A stretch of DNA of 64,000 nucleotides. Origin: Peptoanaerobacter stomatis (lineage in GTDB: Bacteria; Bacillota; Clostridia; Peptostreptococcales; Filifactoraceae). Under the pieces are notes generated by a model. That model saw nothing but the letters and a program-made list of their open reading frames with translations. It was not told the DNA's origin and did not search any database. The DNA is taken from the NCBI RefSeq assembly GCF_000238095.2, contig NZ_JH815226.1, positions 36,850 through 100,849 on the forward strand. The letters are read 5' to 3'. The position numbers and the translations under genes were made by a program. Below are positions 26,113 to 36,106 of the stretch, one piece after another (position 1 is the first letter of the stretch; each line of letters opens with the position of its first letter).

Positions 26113-26886
26113 CTAAAACATCTTCCCAAAAACATCTAAAAACATCTTGGCAAACAGTAATACTATTACAACTATCATCATAGGTCTTATAAATTTTGCT
26201 CCTTTTTTTATTGCAAAACCTGCTCCCATATAATTACCTACTATCCCTGATATTGCAGCCGGAATTGCTATGGCATATAATATTTTACCAGAGTATATAA
26301 AAGCTATGAGAGAGGCACAATTAGATGCAAAGTTAAGCATTTTTGCATTACCGGACGCTGTTCTTAAATCATACTTCATAATCAAGCAATACGCTATTAT
26401 TGCAAATGTCCCTGTCCCCGGACCGATAAGTCCATCATAAAATCCTATTATAATCCCTATTACAAATGCTAATATGTAAGCTTTTATTTTGGGTATTGAA
26501 TCAGAGTTATTTTCATCTCCAAAATCTCTTTTTAATAATATAAATACGGCAACTAAAGGCAAAACACACACAAATATTTTATTCAACAATTTTTCGTCTA
26601 TCAATAAAGCCAAATTCGTACCCATAGATGATCCGGTAAACGAGCTTATAGCTGATACCAATGCCACTTTCCAGTCGAGTACCTTATTTTTAAAAAATCT
26701 GAATGTAGAAAAAGTAGTACCGACACCTGCAGAAAATTTATTGCACGCCATCGCATTATGTATTGGTAAGCCTATGAATAAATATGCCGGCAGAGATATA
26801 AGACCTCCACCTCCTGCAATAGAATCTATAAATCCTGCAAGAAACGTCAAAAAACACAATATAGCAAGTAAATGAGTTGCAACCAT
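26113..26886 (-). CDS. TSUP (TauE/SafE) family membrane permease
   Basis: A 257-residue polytopic protein of the sulfite exporter TauE/SafE family. The start FLAGFIDSIAGGGGLISLPAYL is the family's characteristic first segment. The half-repeat in the middle (GIIIGFYDGLIGPGTGTFAII) is the second signature. Members move sulfite, sulfoacetate or other small anions across the membrane; the substrate cannot be read from sequence. It appears monocistronic. The 180 bases between it and the T-box promoter hold no gene. Confidence 0.93.
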   Translation of the reverse strand: MVATHLLAILCFLTFLAGFIDSIAGGGGLISLPAYLFIGLPIHNAMACNKFSAGVGTTFSTFRFFKNKVLDWKVALVSAISSFTGSSMGTNLALLIDEKLLNKIFVCVLPLVAVFILLKRDFGDENNSDSIPKIKAYILAFVIGIIIGFYDGLIGPGTGTFAIIAYCLIMKYDLRTASGNAKMLNFASNCASLIAFIYSGKILYAIAIPAAISGIVGNYMGAGFAIKKGAKFIRPMMIVVIVLLFAKMFLDVFGKMF

Positions 26887-26934
26887 AATAATCCCCTTAA
26901 AAAATATTTATAGAACACCTATATACTCAATATT

Positions 26935-27088
26935 ATACTAAAATTCAATAGAACAAAAGAAAAAATGTGTAAATTTAATATAATAATTGATATTATTGTT
27001 TTTAAGAATTTATTAGCTAAGTAAAATTATATAGTCAAAATAAAAAACTTATATACATCTTATCTATTAATTAAACGAATATCAGTAT
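26935..27088 (+). repeat. MITE-like element, copy B
   Basis: About 154 bp, starting ATACTAAAATTCAATAGAAC and ending ATTAAACGAATATCAGTAT. It belongs to the longer subfamily with the copies at 24467-24593 (reverse) and 40343-40467. It abuts copy C almost directly, head to tail, with a single base between. Confidence 0.72.
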
Positions 27089-27089
27089 A

Positions 27090-27204
27090 ATACTGAAACT
27101 CAATAGAATCACAGAAGAATAATACTTTGTAAATCTAATAAAATACATCATTATTTATGGACTTCTTAATATAAACTATCTATTATTCTATTAGAAATCA
27201 GTAT
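27090..27204 (+). repeat. MITE-like element, copy C
   Basis: 115 bp with ends ATACTGAAACTCAATAGAAT and TTCTATTAGAAATCAGTAT. It aligns end to end with the reverse complement of 51433-51547 and with 1897-2008, which defines this subfamily. Non-coding. Confidence 0.8.
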
Positions 27205-27238
27205 AGACATTATCAATAAAATAAACGTATCAGGACAA

Positions 27239-27278
27239 TAAGCCCGAAGAGTAGAAGATACAATACTTTTCAGGCTTA
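27239..27278 (-). terminator. Terminator-like hairpin after the GGDEF gene
   Basis: TAAGCCCGAAGAGTA (27239-27253) pairs with TACTTTTCAGGCTTA (27264-27278) with two G-U type positions. It lies 60 bases past the stop of the minus-strand GGDEF gene. The duplicate at 9634-9673 has a perfect stem. Confidence 0.7.
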
Positions 27279-27340
27279 TTACAATTCTTTTAATTACATT
27301 TTAAACACATATATTATTCCTAATGCGTTTTTATATAATC

Positions 27341-29365
27341 TTATTCGGAATCTTTTTCTAAATTCATAAAAATGTCCAATAAATACGGATCATAAAACTC
27401 GGCTTTTTTTCGTTGCAATTTTTCAACGGCAACATCATTCTCATCAGTATCTGACAATATCTTATTATCTTTATGTGCAATATCCAGTTCATAATAATAG
27501 TCGTTAACTATGCGAAGTATTCTTGATATAAGAGGTATATCTTCCCCTTTTATACGATATTTTCCGCTACCGTTCCAATTTTCCATAAAATATAATATCG
27601 CAAGTGATATATCCATTGTCTTTGATATTTGTTTAGTAAGATTGTATGTGTTTTCAAAAGCACTTACTTCAAATGATTTACTTTCTAAATAAATATCTCC
27701 TACATCATAATATTTTGTCAACAACATCAGATTTTCCATAGTTGTTTCATCAAGATCAATTGCATATGCCAGTTTTCTGCAACATTCTTCTATGCAATTT
27801 TTATAAGTTTTCTTAAATCTGTTATTATCAAGAGATATGTTGTAAATTATTTCCAAAAATCTCTCTTTAAATTTTTGACTTTCAAGTATTTTTATCTCAT
27901 ACATCTCTTTATCTGCTAAATTCATTGTTTTTACAATATCTTCGTTTTCATTATAAGAGATAGCTGCTCCCATAGATACAGATAATTCACCATAAAAAAC
28001 TTTTTTATTTTTAAATTCATTTAGCGTATTTTCTACAAATGATTTAATCTCTTCTTTCGATGTATTATTAAAAATAACTGTAAATTCATCTCCACCCATT
28101 CTCACTACAAATCCGTTTTCAGGTGTCATTTTTGCCAATACAGATGCCGTATCAGCCAAAGCTGTATCTCCTCTGCTATGCCCAAAAAAATCATTTATCA
28201 GTTTAAGTCCGTTTAAATCTGCTACAATAATTCCTATCGGATATTGCTCAGGTTTAAGGTTTATAACATATTCATTAAGATATACTCTATTATAAACACC
28301 TGTAAGTATATCCACCTGAGATTTTTTGACAAGCTCTTCTTCTTTAGACTTTCTAAGTCTTATATCTCTAAAAGACATATAGGCAAAATCTTTATTAGAA
28401 AAATTTACCTTGCTTATAGTAACCTCGACATCAATATCGATATTGTTCTTATCCTTCATCAAAAGCTCACATTTTTTTATGTCTTTTTCGTTTAACACTT
28501 CTTCTAATATTTGTAAGAACTCTTCTTTTTGATTGTCATAAAAAAAATCAAGTACGGATTTGCCTATAAGTTCTTTTTTGTTATCATAATTCAAAAGATA
28601 TAAGCTCTCTCTATTTGCCTGAATTATTACAGCTTTATCCAAAACAAAAGAGGCGTCTGAAGAATTTAAAAATATATTTTTAAACATTTCCTCGCTCTTT
28701 TTCAAGAGATATTCCTTATTTCTGATTTCTAAAACGGTTCCTTGCAACTGTTTATTTTGTGATTGCAACTTTTCTTCACTATCTATAAGCTCTTTCATAA
28801 GGTGATTTTTTAGATTGATGGTTTTTATAAGCTCCGCAGATATTACCGTCGCAATAGGATATATTATCATTATAGCTATATAAAGCGGTATACTATCCAC
28901 ATTTCGATTATGTGAATTTATAAGTATAGCAATTATACTTACAAAATTGGTTAAAAATGATAATATAAATATATCTCTTGGAGAAATTTTTTTACCTTCA
29001 ATTTTCTTATAAGCAATCACAGTAAATATATATGTCAAAACAATATCTACAAGTGCAGGTATAGTTCCGTTAGTGTGTCTATACGCTCTAAAAACAAATG
29101 CAACAAGCGAAGTTATTCCTCCACCAAGTGGACCATAGAATATACCGGAAATATTTATCAAGACTTCTCTCACATCAAAACTACTTTCGCTTCTCATCAC
29201 AACAAAAGGTACGGACATATCCACGATAACAACTATTCCAAACACTATTCCCTGGACTATTGAATTTAATGTTCTATTTTTTATACGATTGTTTATTGAT
29301 CCTGATAATAACATAATAGATACTATAAAACCTATTTTTATGATAAACTCCAATACTCCTTGCAT
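27341..29365 (-). CDS. Membrane diguanylate cyclase (5TMR-LYT, PAS, GGDEF) with degenerate HD-GYP tail
   Basis: The N-terminal about 185 residues form a 5TM Lyt-type sensor (NISGIFYGPLGGGITSLVAFVFRAYRHTNG). A short coiled coil, a PAS domain (about 225-340) and a GGDEF domain follow. The active motif GGDEF is at 424-428, and no RxxD inhibitory site precedes it. The last 165 residues resemble an HD-GYP domain in which the HD pair reads YD (YYDVGD, 552-557) and the HHE segment reads MENWNGSGKY (594-603). The protein probably makes c-di-GMP, while the tail has lost metal ligands and may only regulate or bind. A promoter lies upstream at 29493-29520. Confidence 0.9.
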   Translation of the reverse strand: MQGVLEFIIKIGFIVSIMLLSGSINNRIKNRTLNSIVQGIVFGIVVIVDMSVPFVVMRSESSFDVREVLINISGIFYGPLGGGITSLVAFVFRAYRHTNGTIPALVDIVLTYIFTVIAYKKIEGKKISPRDIFILSFLTNFVSIIAILINSHNRNVDSIPLYIAIMIIYPIATVISAELIKTINLKNHLMKELIDSEEKLQSQNKQLQGTVLEIRNKEYLLKKSEEMFKNIFLNSSDASFVLDKAVIIQANRESLYLLNYDNKKELIGKSVLDFFYDNQKEEFLQILEEVLNEKDIKKCELLMKDKNNIDIDVEVTISKVNFSNKDFAYMSFRDIRLRKSKEEELVKKSQVDILTGVYNRVYLNEYVINLKPEQYPIGIIVADLNGLKLINDFFGHSRGDTALADTASVLAKMTPENGFVVRMGGDEFTVIFNNTSKEEIKSFVENTLNEFKNKKVFYGELSVSMGAAISYNENEDIVKTMNLADKEMYEIKILESQKFKERFLEIIYNISLDNNRFKKTYKNCIEECCRKLAYAIDLDETTMENLMLLTKYYDVGDIYLESKSFEVSAFENTYNLTKQISKTMDISLAILYFMENWNGSGKYRIKGEDIPLISRILRIVNDYYYELDIAHKDNKILSDTDENDVAVEKLQRKKAEFYDPYLLDIFMNLEKDSE

Positions 29366-29492
29366 AAAGCCTTAGTTCTCCTTTGATATGCTGCAATAGT
29401 TTTTAATCCTATATGCGATTAAAAACCTAAATCTTTAGCTTGATTTATCAATTAATCTATTATATAAAAAATTTAAATAAAGTATATCATAA

Positions 29493-29520
29493 ATTATAAA
29501 AAAAGAATATATTTTTTCAA
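29493..29520 (-). promoter_or_regulatory. Probable promoter of the GGDEF gene
   Basis: On the minus strand TTGAAA (29515-29520), 16 bases, TATAAT (29493-29498). It lies about 130 bases before the start codon. The -10 is a perfect consensus. Confidence 0.6.
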
Positions 29521-29611
29521 TTACTTTATAAAATAAATAAATCTATGACATTTATTAGAGTATTAAAAAAATATTGCAGTGAAATATAACTCTTATACTA
29601 CCCACTATTTA

Positions 29612-29695
29612 ATACTAAAAATCAATAAAAATATTGAAGGATGTAGTAGATATATATGGTATTTCAAATGGAGAATAGTATTCAAAAAATAGTAT
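29612..29695 (+). repeat. Short MITE-like element, copy G
   Basis: About 84 bp starting ATACTAAAAATCAATAAAAA and ending near AATAGTAT. Its first 45 bases match the reverse complement of the element at 58259-58395 (shared core ATTGAAGGATGTAGTAGATA). The right end is less clear, with two possible ends (29682 or 29695). This stretch and the next terminator fill the gap between the GGDEF promoter and oppA. Confidence 0.55.
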
Positions 29696-29704
29696 TATAT
29701 GTAT

Positions 29705-29753
29705 AAACATAAAAAAGAGATAGTACACGGAGTACTATCTCTTTTTTATGTTT
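29705..29753. terminator. Bidirectional-type terminator of the opp operon
   Basis: A perfect 22-bp stem (29705-29726 with 29732-29753) with a 5-base loop. The stem includes AAAAAAGAGATAGTAC and its complement, ending in a T-run. It lies 43 bases past the oppA stop on the minus strand. Confidence 0.92.
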
Positions 29754-29795
29754 ATTTCATCTTCAAAAACTTATTTTTAAATTTTTTGAATTTTA

Positions 29796-31616
29796 TTATT
29801 TTGCTGCTATAGGCTCAGCCGCTGTAAGCTCTACCTTAGACCAATCAAAACCACTTGTGTCATCATGACTAAATGTATACATCTTAACTCTCTTATTTAC
29901 AGGTAAGAATTCAACTCTGTTAGCCTGTGGTATAGATGGCGCTTCGTCAAAGAACACTTTTTCAAAATTATGATAAAGTGCAGGCATTTTTTCAGGATCC
30001 ATAGCCTCTTCTGTTCCTAATGCTTTTAATGCATCATCTAAAGTTTGTGATGTATATCTTGATAGATTAAATGGAGCTTCTGAACTGTAAAGTCCTGAAG
30101 GATTAGGATCTGATGCCAAGCCGAATGCTGCAATAAACGCATCAATTCCAGGATCATCTGCTGTCAATCTGTCATAGAATATATTAAAATCTAATAATCT
30201 TCCATCTACCAATTCTACATCTAATCCTATTTCTTTCCATTGTTGCATATAGTATTGTGATAACGGCTCTTGTATTTCTGAACCGCTCATCATTGCAAAG
30301 TTTATTTTAAATTCTTTTCCGTCTTTTCCTTCTCTTACACCGTCACCATTTACATCTTTATATCCTGCTTCTTCAAGTAATGATTTAGCTTTTTCCAAAT
30401 CATATTCATATCCTGTCATCTGAGGATCGTGTAGAGTTGAAAATACAGGAGGTATAGGGCTTACTGCATTGAATCTCAAGCCATTATAGAATTTTTCTCC
30501 CAAAGCATTGTTATCTATTGCATAAGCCATTGCTTTTTTAAGATTTACATCATTCATCTTAGCATTAGGATCTACTATAACTTTATTGTTTGCTGAATCC
30601 CATTTTCCTTGTTTAAATCCAAGATATGACATATACAAATCCATTCTTGTAGCTATTTTGATATTGTCAAGTTCTTCTAATTGAGGGAACACATCTGCCT
30701 GTGCGTTAAATAAAATATCATATTTACCCGCTTGCATTGCAGCTACTTGTTGAGATGGAGGTACTATTTCTATCTCAACTTTTTTAACTTTCGGCTCGCC
30801 TTTATAATAATAAGGGTTTGCTTCAAATATAACTTTTTCACCTTGAATTATATCTTTTATAACATATGGTCCATAAGATAAAGGATTTTTTCTAAGTGCA
30901 TCTGATTCTGTGACTTTATCCATTGCTATGCCTTCATATTGTTTTGCATTTACAAACTCTGATACAAATCCTCCACCCCATAACATATTAGGTGTAAGCT
31001 GTTTAATGTGTATCTTCATATTTGCATCGTCTATAACTTCAAGTCCTGATATCTTATCAGCTTTTCCTTCGTTATAATCTTCTATTCCTTCAATAACCTT
31101 CATGTCTGAATCATATCTTGCAGATTTAGCAGTCAATATATATTGTTGGTTTGCTACTATTTCATAAGATTTTACTATATCCGCTGTTGTAACAGGATCT
31201 CCGTTTGACCACTTGAACTTAGGATTTATAGTGTAGTTTACTGTTTTAGCTTCTTTATCTATGCTTAATTTTATAGGAGTTTCATCACTATCAGCTATAA
31301 GCTTGAAATCAGCATCTATAGGAAAAGCCCCATTCATAGTATACTTCATAATAACATTATCACTATTATCAGTATATAAGTATCCATTAAATATGCCTTT
31401 AAAAGGTGAGTCCGATACAAGACCTACTTTTAATGTACCTCCGTCTACTGCCTCTCCTTCATTTTCAATAAGTCCCGGATATTTTTCTTCTATCGAAGAA
31501 GTTGATTTCGCAGTTTCTTCTTTTTTGTCAGGTGTAGCGCTCGGGCTACCGCAAGCTGTCAATGTCATAGTTAAAGCAATAGCTGTTGCTACGCCTTTGA
31601 ACCATTTTTTCTTCAT
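29796..31616 (-). CDS. oppA: Oligopeptide ABC transporter substrate-binding lipoprotein
   Basis: A 606-residue SBP family 5 lipoprotein. The signal MKKKWFKGVATAIALTMTLTACG has lipobox LTAC. The mature protein has the family 5 pattern (FKWSNGDPVTTADIVKSYE, NPYYYKGEPKVKKVEIE, NDVNLKKAMAYAID). It would bind peptides outside the membrane for OppBCDF. It is the last gene of the operon, 191 bases after oppC. That gap has a ribosome binding site but no other recognised feature, and may allow separate processing or a promoter for higher oppA expression. Confidence 0.94.
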   Translation of the reverse strand: MKKKWFKGVATAIALTMTLTACGSPSATPDKKEETAKSTSSIEEKYPGLIENEGEAVDGGTLKVGLVSDSPFKGIFNGYLYTDNSDNVIMKYTMNGAFPIDADFKLIADSDETPIKLSIDKEAKTVNYTINPKFKWSNGDPVTTADIVKSYEIVANQQYILTAKSARYDSDMKVIEGIEDYNEGKADKISGLEVIDDANMKIHIKQLTPNMLWGGGFVSEFVNAKQYEGIAMDKVTESDALRKNPLSYGPYVIKDIIQGEKVIFEANPYYYKGEPKVKKVEIEIVPPSQQVAAMQAGKYDILFNAQADVFPQLEELDNIKIATRMDLYMSYLGFKQGKWDSANNKVIVDPNAKMNDVNLKKAMAYAIDNNALGEKFYNGLRFNAVSPIPPVFSTLHDPQMTGYEYDLEKAKSLLEEAGYKDVNGDGVREGKDGKEFKINFAMMSGSEIQEPLSQYYMQQWKEIGLDVELVDGRLLDFNIFYDRLTADDPGIDAFIAAFGLASDPNPSGLYSSEAPFNLSRYTSQTLDDALKALGTEEAMDPEKMPALYHNFEKVFFDEAPSIPQANRVEFLPVNKRVKMYTFSHDDTSGFDWSKVELTAAEPIAAK

Positions 31617-31807
31617 TATTAAATTCCTCCTTTTTTAATTTATATTTTAAATAGTTTTGTATATATTTATTTGATATAATCATAAACTCATCTGTAAAAA
31701 TCTGATATATTAAATAAAAACACCGTTTTTGAAATATATGTATTGATGAATTTAAAAAACTATTTGAAACTCAATATATACACTACTATATAAAAACTTG
31801 TTTATTA

Positions 31808-32749
31808 TTAACCCAATCTCTGTTTTGCATCTGATGCACGTCTTAATGCCTGTCCTATATAATTTATGCAAAGCATTATCACAAGCAATAATATAGCCGC
31901 AGGTAGCCAAACATACAATTTATATTGTATGATTTCAGGCTTTGAAGCATATGCTATGAGAGTACCTAACGAAGGTGTAGAAGCCGGCAAACCGAATCCT
32001 AAAAAACTAAGTGATGTTTCTATTCCTACATTTCCTGCTAATGCCAATGTTGCATCTACTATTATTATTGATGATATGTTAGGTAATATTTCTTTAAACA
32101 TTATTTCCAAATCGCTTGTTCCCATAGTCTTAGAAGCACTTACATAATCTCTTCTTGCTTCAGAAAGTGCTTTTGAACGCACCAATCTTGCTGTTCCTGT
32201 CCAATAAAATGCTGTCATAATAAATATAAATGAAAACAAGTTATAAGTCGGTATTATTGATACAAATGCTATTATTATAAGCATTGTAGGTAATATACCT
32301 ATAAAATCTACTATTCTCATCAAAACAGAGTCAACTCTTCCACCGTAATATCCCATACAAAGCCCTGTAAAGAGCCCTATTGTTGATGTAAGTATAGTTA
32401 TAGAAAAACCTACAATCAAAGAATTTCTCGCTCCGACTATCAGCAATCCTATTATACTTCTACCGCCGGCATCCCTACCTAATATGTCCCAAAAATTGTT
32501 AAACGATGGAACATCATATTTTCTTAATATATCTACTCTTCCAAGCTCTTTCATATTTATAAACATTGAAGCTATAAATACAAAAGCTATGAGCAACACG
32601 ACTATACAAAAAGATACTGTTGCAAGTCTATCTTTTTTAAACTCCCTGAGTATTACAGCAAATCCCATAGGGGTTTCTTTTTTTTGATTTGCCTCTAATA
32701 TCTCTAATTGTTTTTCTATATTCATTTTTTTATTTTGTATATTTTCCAC
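31808..32749 (-). CDS. oppC: Oligopeptide ABC transporter permease OppC
   Basis: A 313-residue inner-membrane permease with an N-terminal anchor, about six helices, and the BPD_transp_1 core. The coupling segment in that core contacts the ATPases (YVSASKTMGTSDLEIMFKEILPN, EAA motif). The start is GTG at 32749 with GAGGTG upstream. It pairs with OppB, whose gene ends 11 bases before it. Confidence 0.93.
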   Translation of the reverse strand: MENIQNKKMNIEKQLEILEANQKKETPMGFAVILREFKKDRLATVSFCIVVLLIAFVFIASMFINMKELGRVDILRKYDVPSFNNFWDILGRDAGGRSIIGLLIVGARNSLIVGFSITILTSTIGLFTGLCMGYYGGRVDSVLMRIVDFIGILPTMLIIIAFVSIIPTYNLFSFIFIMTAFYWTGTARLVRSKALSEARRDYVSASKTMGTSDLEIMFKEILPNISSIIIVDATLALAGNVGIETSLSFLGFGLPASTPSLGTLIAYASKPEIIQYKLYVWLPAAILLLVIMLCINYIGQALRRASDAKQRLG

Positions 32750-32759
32750 TGCTACACCT

Positions 32760-33722
32760 CTATTCTATTCGTATTCTCGGATCTACTATACTCATTGTTA
32801 TATCTGACAGCAATGAGCCTAATAAAAACAAAAATCCATAAATTAATATTAAAGATGTAACAACACTGAAATCACGAGTTTGTATTGATTCCAAGAAAAA
32901 TTTACCCATACCTTGATAGTTAAAGATTGATTCGGCTATTACAGAGCCTCCGAGCAATCCTGATATTTGAAAACCGAAAAATGCAGCTATAGGTAATAGA
33001 GAGTTTCTGAATATATGATGAGTATATACTTTTTGCATAGGTACTCCCTTGCTTCTCGCTGTCTTTACATAGTCCTGTGTCTTTGCGTCTATTACTTCAT
33101 TTCTAAGGTATTGTATTGTACTTACAGAGCTTATTATAGCTATACATATGGCCGGCATTATCATATGATGTAATTTACTCATATAATAAGCAAATGTGCC
33201 TTTTACAACATCTGATGATACCGAACCTATTGTAGGAAACCATTTTAGTTTGTACCCGAATATCAAAATGAAAAATAAATACATTACAAATGAAGGTATT
33301 GCAAATATAAAAAAGTTAAAAAATACAACTGTTTTATCGAATCTACTACCTTGATTTTTACCGGCAAAAATACCGATTGGTATAGATGCCGCATACATTA
33401 TTATAATTGCGAATAATGAAAGTGCAAAGCTGTTCATGGCACGTACGCCTATTACTGACATAACAGGAAGTTTATAGTTATAACTCATTCCAAAATCGCC
33501 TTGCATAGCTTTTGTAATCCACCTTCCGTATTGTACGTACCATGGATCATAATAACCGGCTTCTATTCTAAGTTGCTCAACTACATTTTGATCTATATTG
33601 GGATTTAATAAACCTGTGAGTGCATCTCCTGGCATAAGTTTTGCCAATATGAATACTAATATACTAAGTACAAACAGTTGCGGTATCATTATAAGTATTC
33701 TACGAAATATAGTCTTCCACAT
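32760..33722 (-). CDS. oppB: Oligopeptide ABC transporter permease OppB
   Basis: A 320-residue permease starting MWKTIFRRILIMIPQLFVLSILVFILAKLMPGD, the typical OppB/DppB N-terminus. The EAA motif lies in VKTARSKGVPMQKVYTHHIFRN. The start ATG shares one base with the oppF stop (TGATG), so translation is probably coupled. Confidence 0.94.
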   Translation of the reverse strand: MWKTIFRRILIMIPQLFVLSILVFILAKLMPGDALTGLLNPNIDQNVVEQLRIEAGYYDPWYVQYGRWITKAMQGDFGMSYNYKLPVMSVIGVRAMNSFALSLFAIIIMYAASIPIGIFAGKNQGSRFDKTVVFFNFFIFAIPSFVMYLFFILIFGYKLKWFPTIGSVSSDVVKGTFAYYMSKLHHMIMPAICIAIISSVSTIQYLRNEVIDAKTQDYVKTARSKGVPMQKVYTHHIFRNSLLPIAAFFGFQISGLLGGSVIAESIFNYQGMGKFFLESIQTRDFSVVTSLILIYGFLFLLGSLLSDITMSIVDPRIRIE

Positions 33723-34663
33723 CAGTTATTTCCTCCCTTCTTCATCGCTACATAATGAGTTTCTCCAACTTTTTCTAAAGGATATACTCTTCCGGACTCA
33801 TCATAATACTCACTATAATATTTTTCAAATTCTGCATCGACTTTTTGTCTGTTATCTTTCAATTCATGTTTTAAACTCGGATTTATCTGAGGTATTGATG
33901 CAATAAGCCTCTTAGTATATATATGTCTTGGATCTTTATATATATCTGCTTTATTCCCTGTTTCTGTAAAACGTCCTCTGTGCATTATATAGATATAATC
34001 ACACATATGCTTTACTACACCGAGGTCATGGGATATAAATATATATGAAAGGTTGAACTCTTTTTGAATTTGTTTAAGATAATTCAATACCTGTGCCTGA
34101 ACCGATAAGTCAAGCGCCGATACCGGCTCATCTGCAATTATAAGTTTCGGTTTGCAGGCAATAGCCCTTGCTACTCCTAATCTTTGTCTTTGTCCACCTG
34201 AAAATTCATGCGGATATTTAAATATGGAGTCCATTGGCATACCTACTATTTCCAACAATTCACATACCTTTAATTTTTCCTCTCTCTTATCGAGTTTATC
34301 AAAATTTCTAATTGGTTCGGCTAATATATCAAGCACTCTTTTTTTAGGATCTAAGCTGGACATGGAATCTTGAAATATCATCTGAACATCTCTGTTATAT
34401 TTTATTTTTTTTCTTACTTCGGCATTTAATATATTCTCATCGTTGTATAAAATTTGTCCGGATGTTGCCTTTTCTAAACCTACAATAGTTTTGCCCACAG
34501 TAGATTTTCCACTACCGCTTTCTCCTATAAGTCCATAGGTTTTTCCTTCTTCTATTACCATATTTATACCGTCTACCGCATAAACATGATCTACTATTTT
34601 ATTAAAAAATCCTCCACGGATAGGATAATGCACTTTTAAATCTTTTATTTCAAGTAAGCTCAT
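33722..34663 (-). CDS. oppF: Oligopeptide ABC transporter ATP-binding protein OppF
   Basis: ATPase with Walker A GESGSGKST, signature FSGGQRQRLGVARA, Walker B LIIADEPVSALD and the switch histidine ISHDLG. The C-terminal oligopeptide-type extension follows. A TTG directly before the ATG could also be read as start, but GGAGG has the right spacing to the ATG at 34663, which overlaps the oppD stop by one base. The C-terminus lacks the usual OppF cysteine-containing tail seen in OppD. Confidence 0.94.
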   Translation of the reverse strand: MSLLEIKDLKVHYPIRGGFFNKIVDHVYAVDGINMVIEEGKTYGLIGESGSGKSTVGKTIVGLEKATSGQILYNDENILNAEVRKKIKYNRDVQMIFQDSMSSLDPKKRVLDILAEPIRNFDKLDKREEKLKVCELLEIVGMPMDSIFKYPHEFSGGQRQRLGVARAIACKPKLIIADEPVSALDLSVQAQVLNYLKQIQKEFNLSYIFISHDLGVVKHMCDYIYIMHRGRFTETGNKADIYKDPRHIYTKRLIASIPQINPSLKHELKDNRQKVDAEFEKYYSEYYDESGRVYPLEKVGETHYVAMKKGGNN

Positions 34664-35667
34664 CAATTATCCTCCTCTTTAAAATAAAAGTCTTTCCAAC
34701 AAGTACACCTAACAAAGTGCCCCGGTTGTACTTCATGTAATACAGGATTTTCTTCATGAGATGATTCAGATATATGTGGTATTCTTGAGGCAAATCTACA
34801 ACCTTCTCTCGGCAAGTTTTTAAGTGAAGGCACCATTCCTTCTATTACATGCAGTTCTTTTCCATCTTCAGCATCCATTTGAGGTATTGAATTTAATAAA
34901 CTTCTTGTATATGGATGAAGCGGATTTGAAAACAATTCTTCACTTGAGGCAAGTTCAACAATCTGACCTGCATACATTACTGCAACTCTGTCCGCCATTT
35001 GAGCAACTACTCCAAGGTCATGTGTTATAAGAACTATTCCGGCTTTTATTTCTTCTTGCAAATTAGTAAGCAAATCCAATATTTGCGCTTGTATAGTCAC
35101 ATCTAAAGCTGTTGTCGGCTCATCTGCTATTACAAGTTTGGGTTTACAGCTAAGTGCTATAGCTATTATAACTCTTTGACGCATACCACCTGATAATTGA
35201 TGCGGAAACTGTCTGTATATTCTTTGAGGGTTTTCTATACCTACCATCTTTAGAAGCTCTAATGCTCTTTGCTTTCTTTTGTCTACATCTAAATCCGTAT
35301 GATATATAAGTGCCTCTTCTATTTGATTTCCTATTCTTTGAAGAGGATTTAATGCGGATAAAGGATCTTGGAATATCATTCCTATTTTTCCGCCTCTTAT
35401 TTTATTATATTCATTTTCACTTATATTCAATATGTTTTGACCTTCAAATTCCACTTCACCGGATACTTTTGTATAATTTGGATTATGTAAGCCCATTATT
35501 GTTGTAGCAAGTGTGCTTTTACCACAACCTGACTCTCCCACTATAGCGAGTACTTCATTTGAATATATAGTGAGGTCCACATCATCAACCGCATCGTAAT
35601 AGTTGTCTTTTATTCGAAATGCAGTGTGAAGATGTCTAAGTTCGCATAAAGCTGTTTTTTCTTCCAT
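34663..35667 (-). CDS. oppD: Oligopeptide ABC transporter ATP-binding protein OppD
   Basis: First gene of the opp operon. It has Walker A GESGCGKST, signature LSGGMRQRVIIA, Walker B LVIADEPTTALD and ITHDLG. The C-terminal region IPQMDAEDG...GCRFASRIPH...VRCTC has cysteines like those that bind an Fe-S cluster in OppD/DppD-type ATPases. The upstream gap (35668-36000, about 330 bases) is AT-rich with no gene. I could not assign a clear promoter there. Confidence 0.94.
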   Translation of the reverse strand: MEEKTALCELRHLHTAFRIKDNYYDAVDDVDLTIYSNEVLAIVGESGCGKSTLATTIMGLHNPNYTKVSGEVEFEGQNILNISENEYNKIRGGKIGMIFQDPLSALNPLQRIGNQIEEALIYHTDLDVDKRKQRALELLKMVGIENPQRIYRQFPHQLSGGMRQRVIIAIALSCKPKLVIADEPTTALDVTIQAQILDLLTNLQEEIKAGIVLITHDLGVVAQMADRVAVMYAGQIVELASSEELFSNPLHPYTRSLLNSIPQMDAEDGKELHVIEGMVPSLKNLPREGCRFASRIPHISESSHEENPVLHEVQPGHFVRCTCWKDFYFKEEDN

Positions 35668-36000
35668 TTTTCACCTACTGTATAATTTTTGTTAGCGAGT
35701 ATTTTTATAATACTATTAGACTGATTAAAATCGTATTATAATTATGACTTAAAAATTTATATTTTTAAAATCATAAATTATATAAAATTTACAATTAATG
35801 TATGCTTAAATATATTTTGTACCATACACTTTTTTATAAATACCTTCAAAGAATATGCTTATAAATGGGTTATCAATTTAGATTACAAAATAATTTGAAC
35901 ATTACATTAAAAAAGATATATTTAATTAGATAATAGTATCAGTATAAAACAAAAATTTTATAAATATTTTTTATGTTCGCATTACATTTTACTTTACTTT

Positions 36001-36066
36001 AAAAAAAAATGCAATATAATATGAATGAACTTATTATTGCATACCATTAATTATATTGCATTTTTT
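36001..36066 (-). terminator. Terminator of the potABCD operon
   Basis: On the minus strand a stem formed by 36050-36066 and 36004-36020 (ATGCAATATAAT core) ends in a run of T. It lies about 40 bases past the potD stop. The flanking A-run on the other strand means it could also act in the opposite direction. Confidence 0.85.
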
Positions 36067-36106
36067 ATAGTTATTTTTTATTTATCGTTTCATTTATATT
36101 ATAAAT

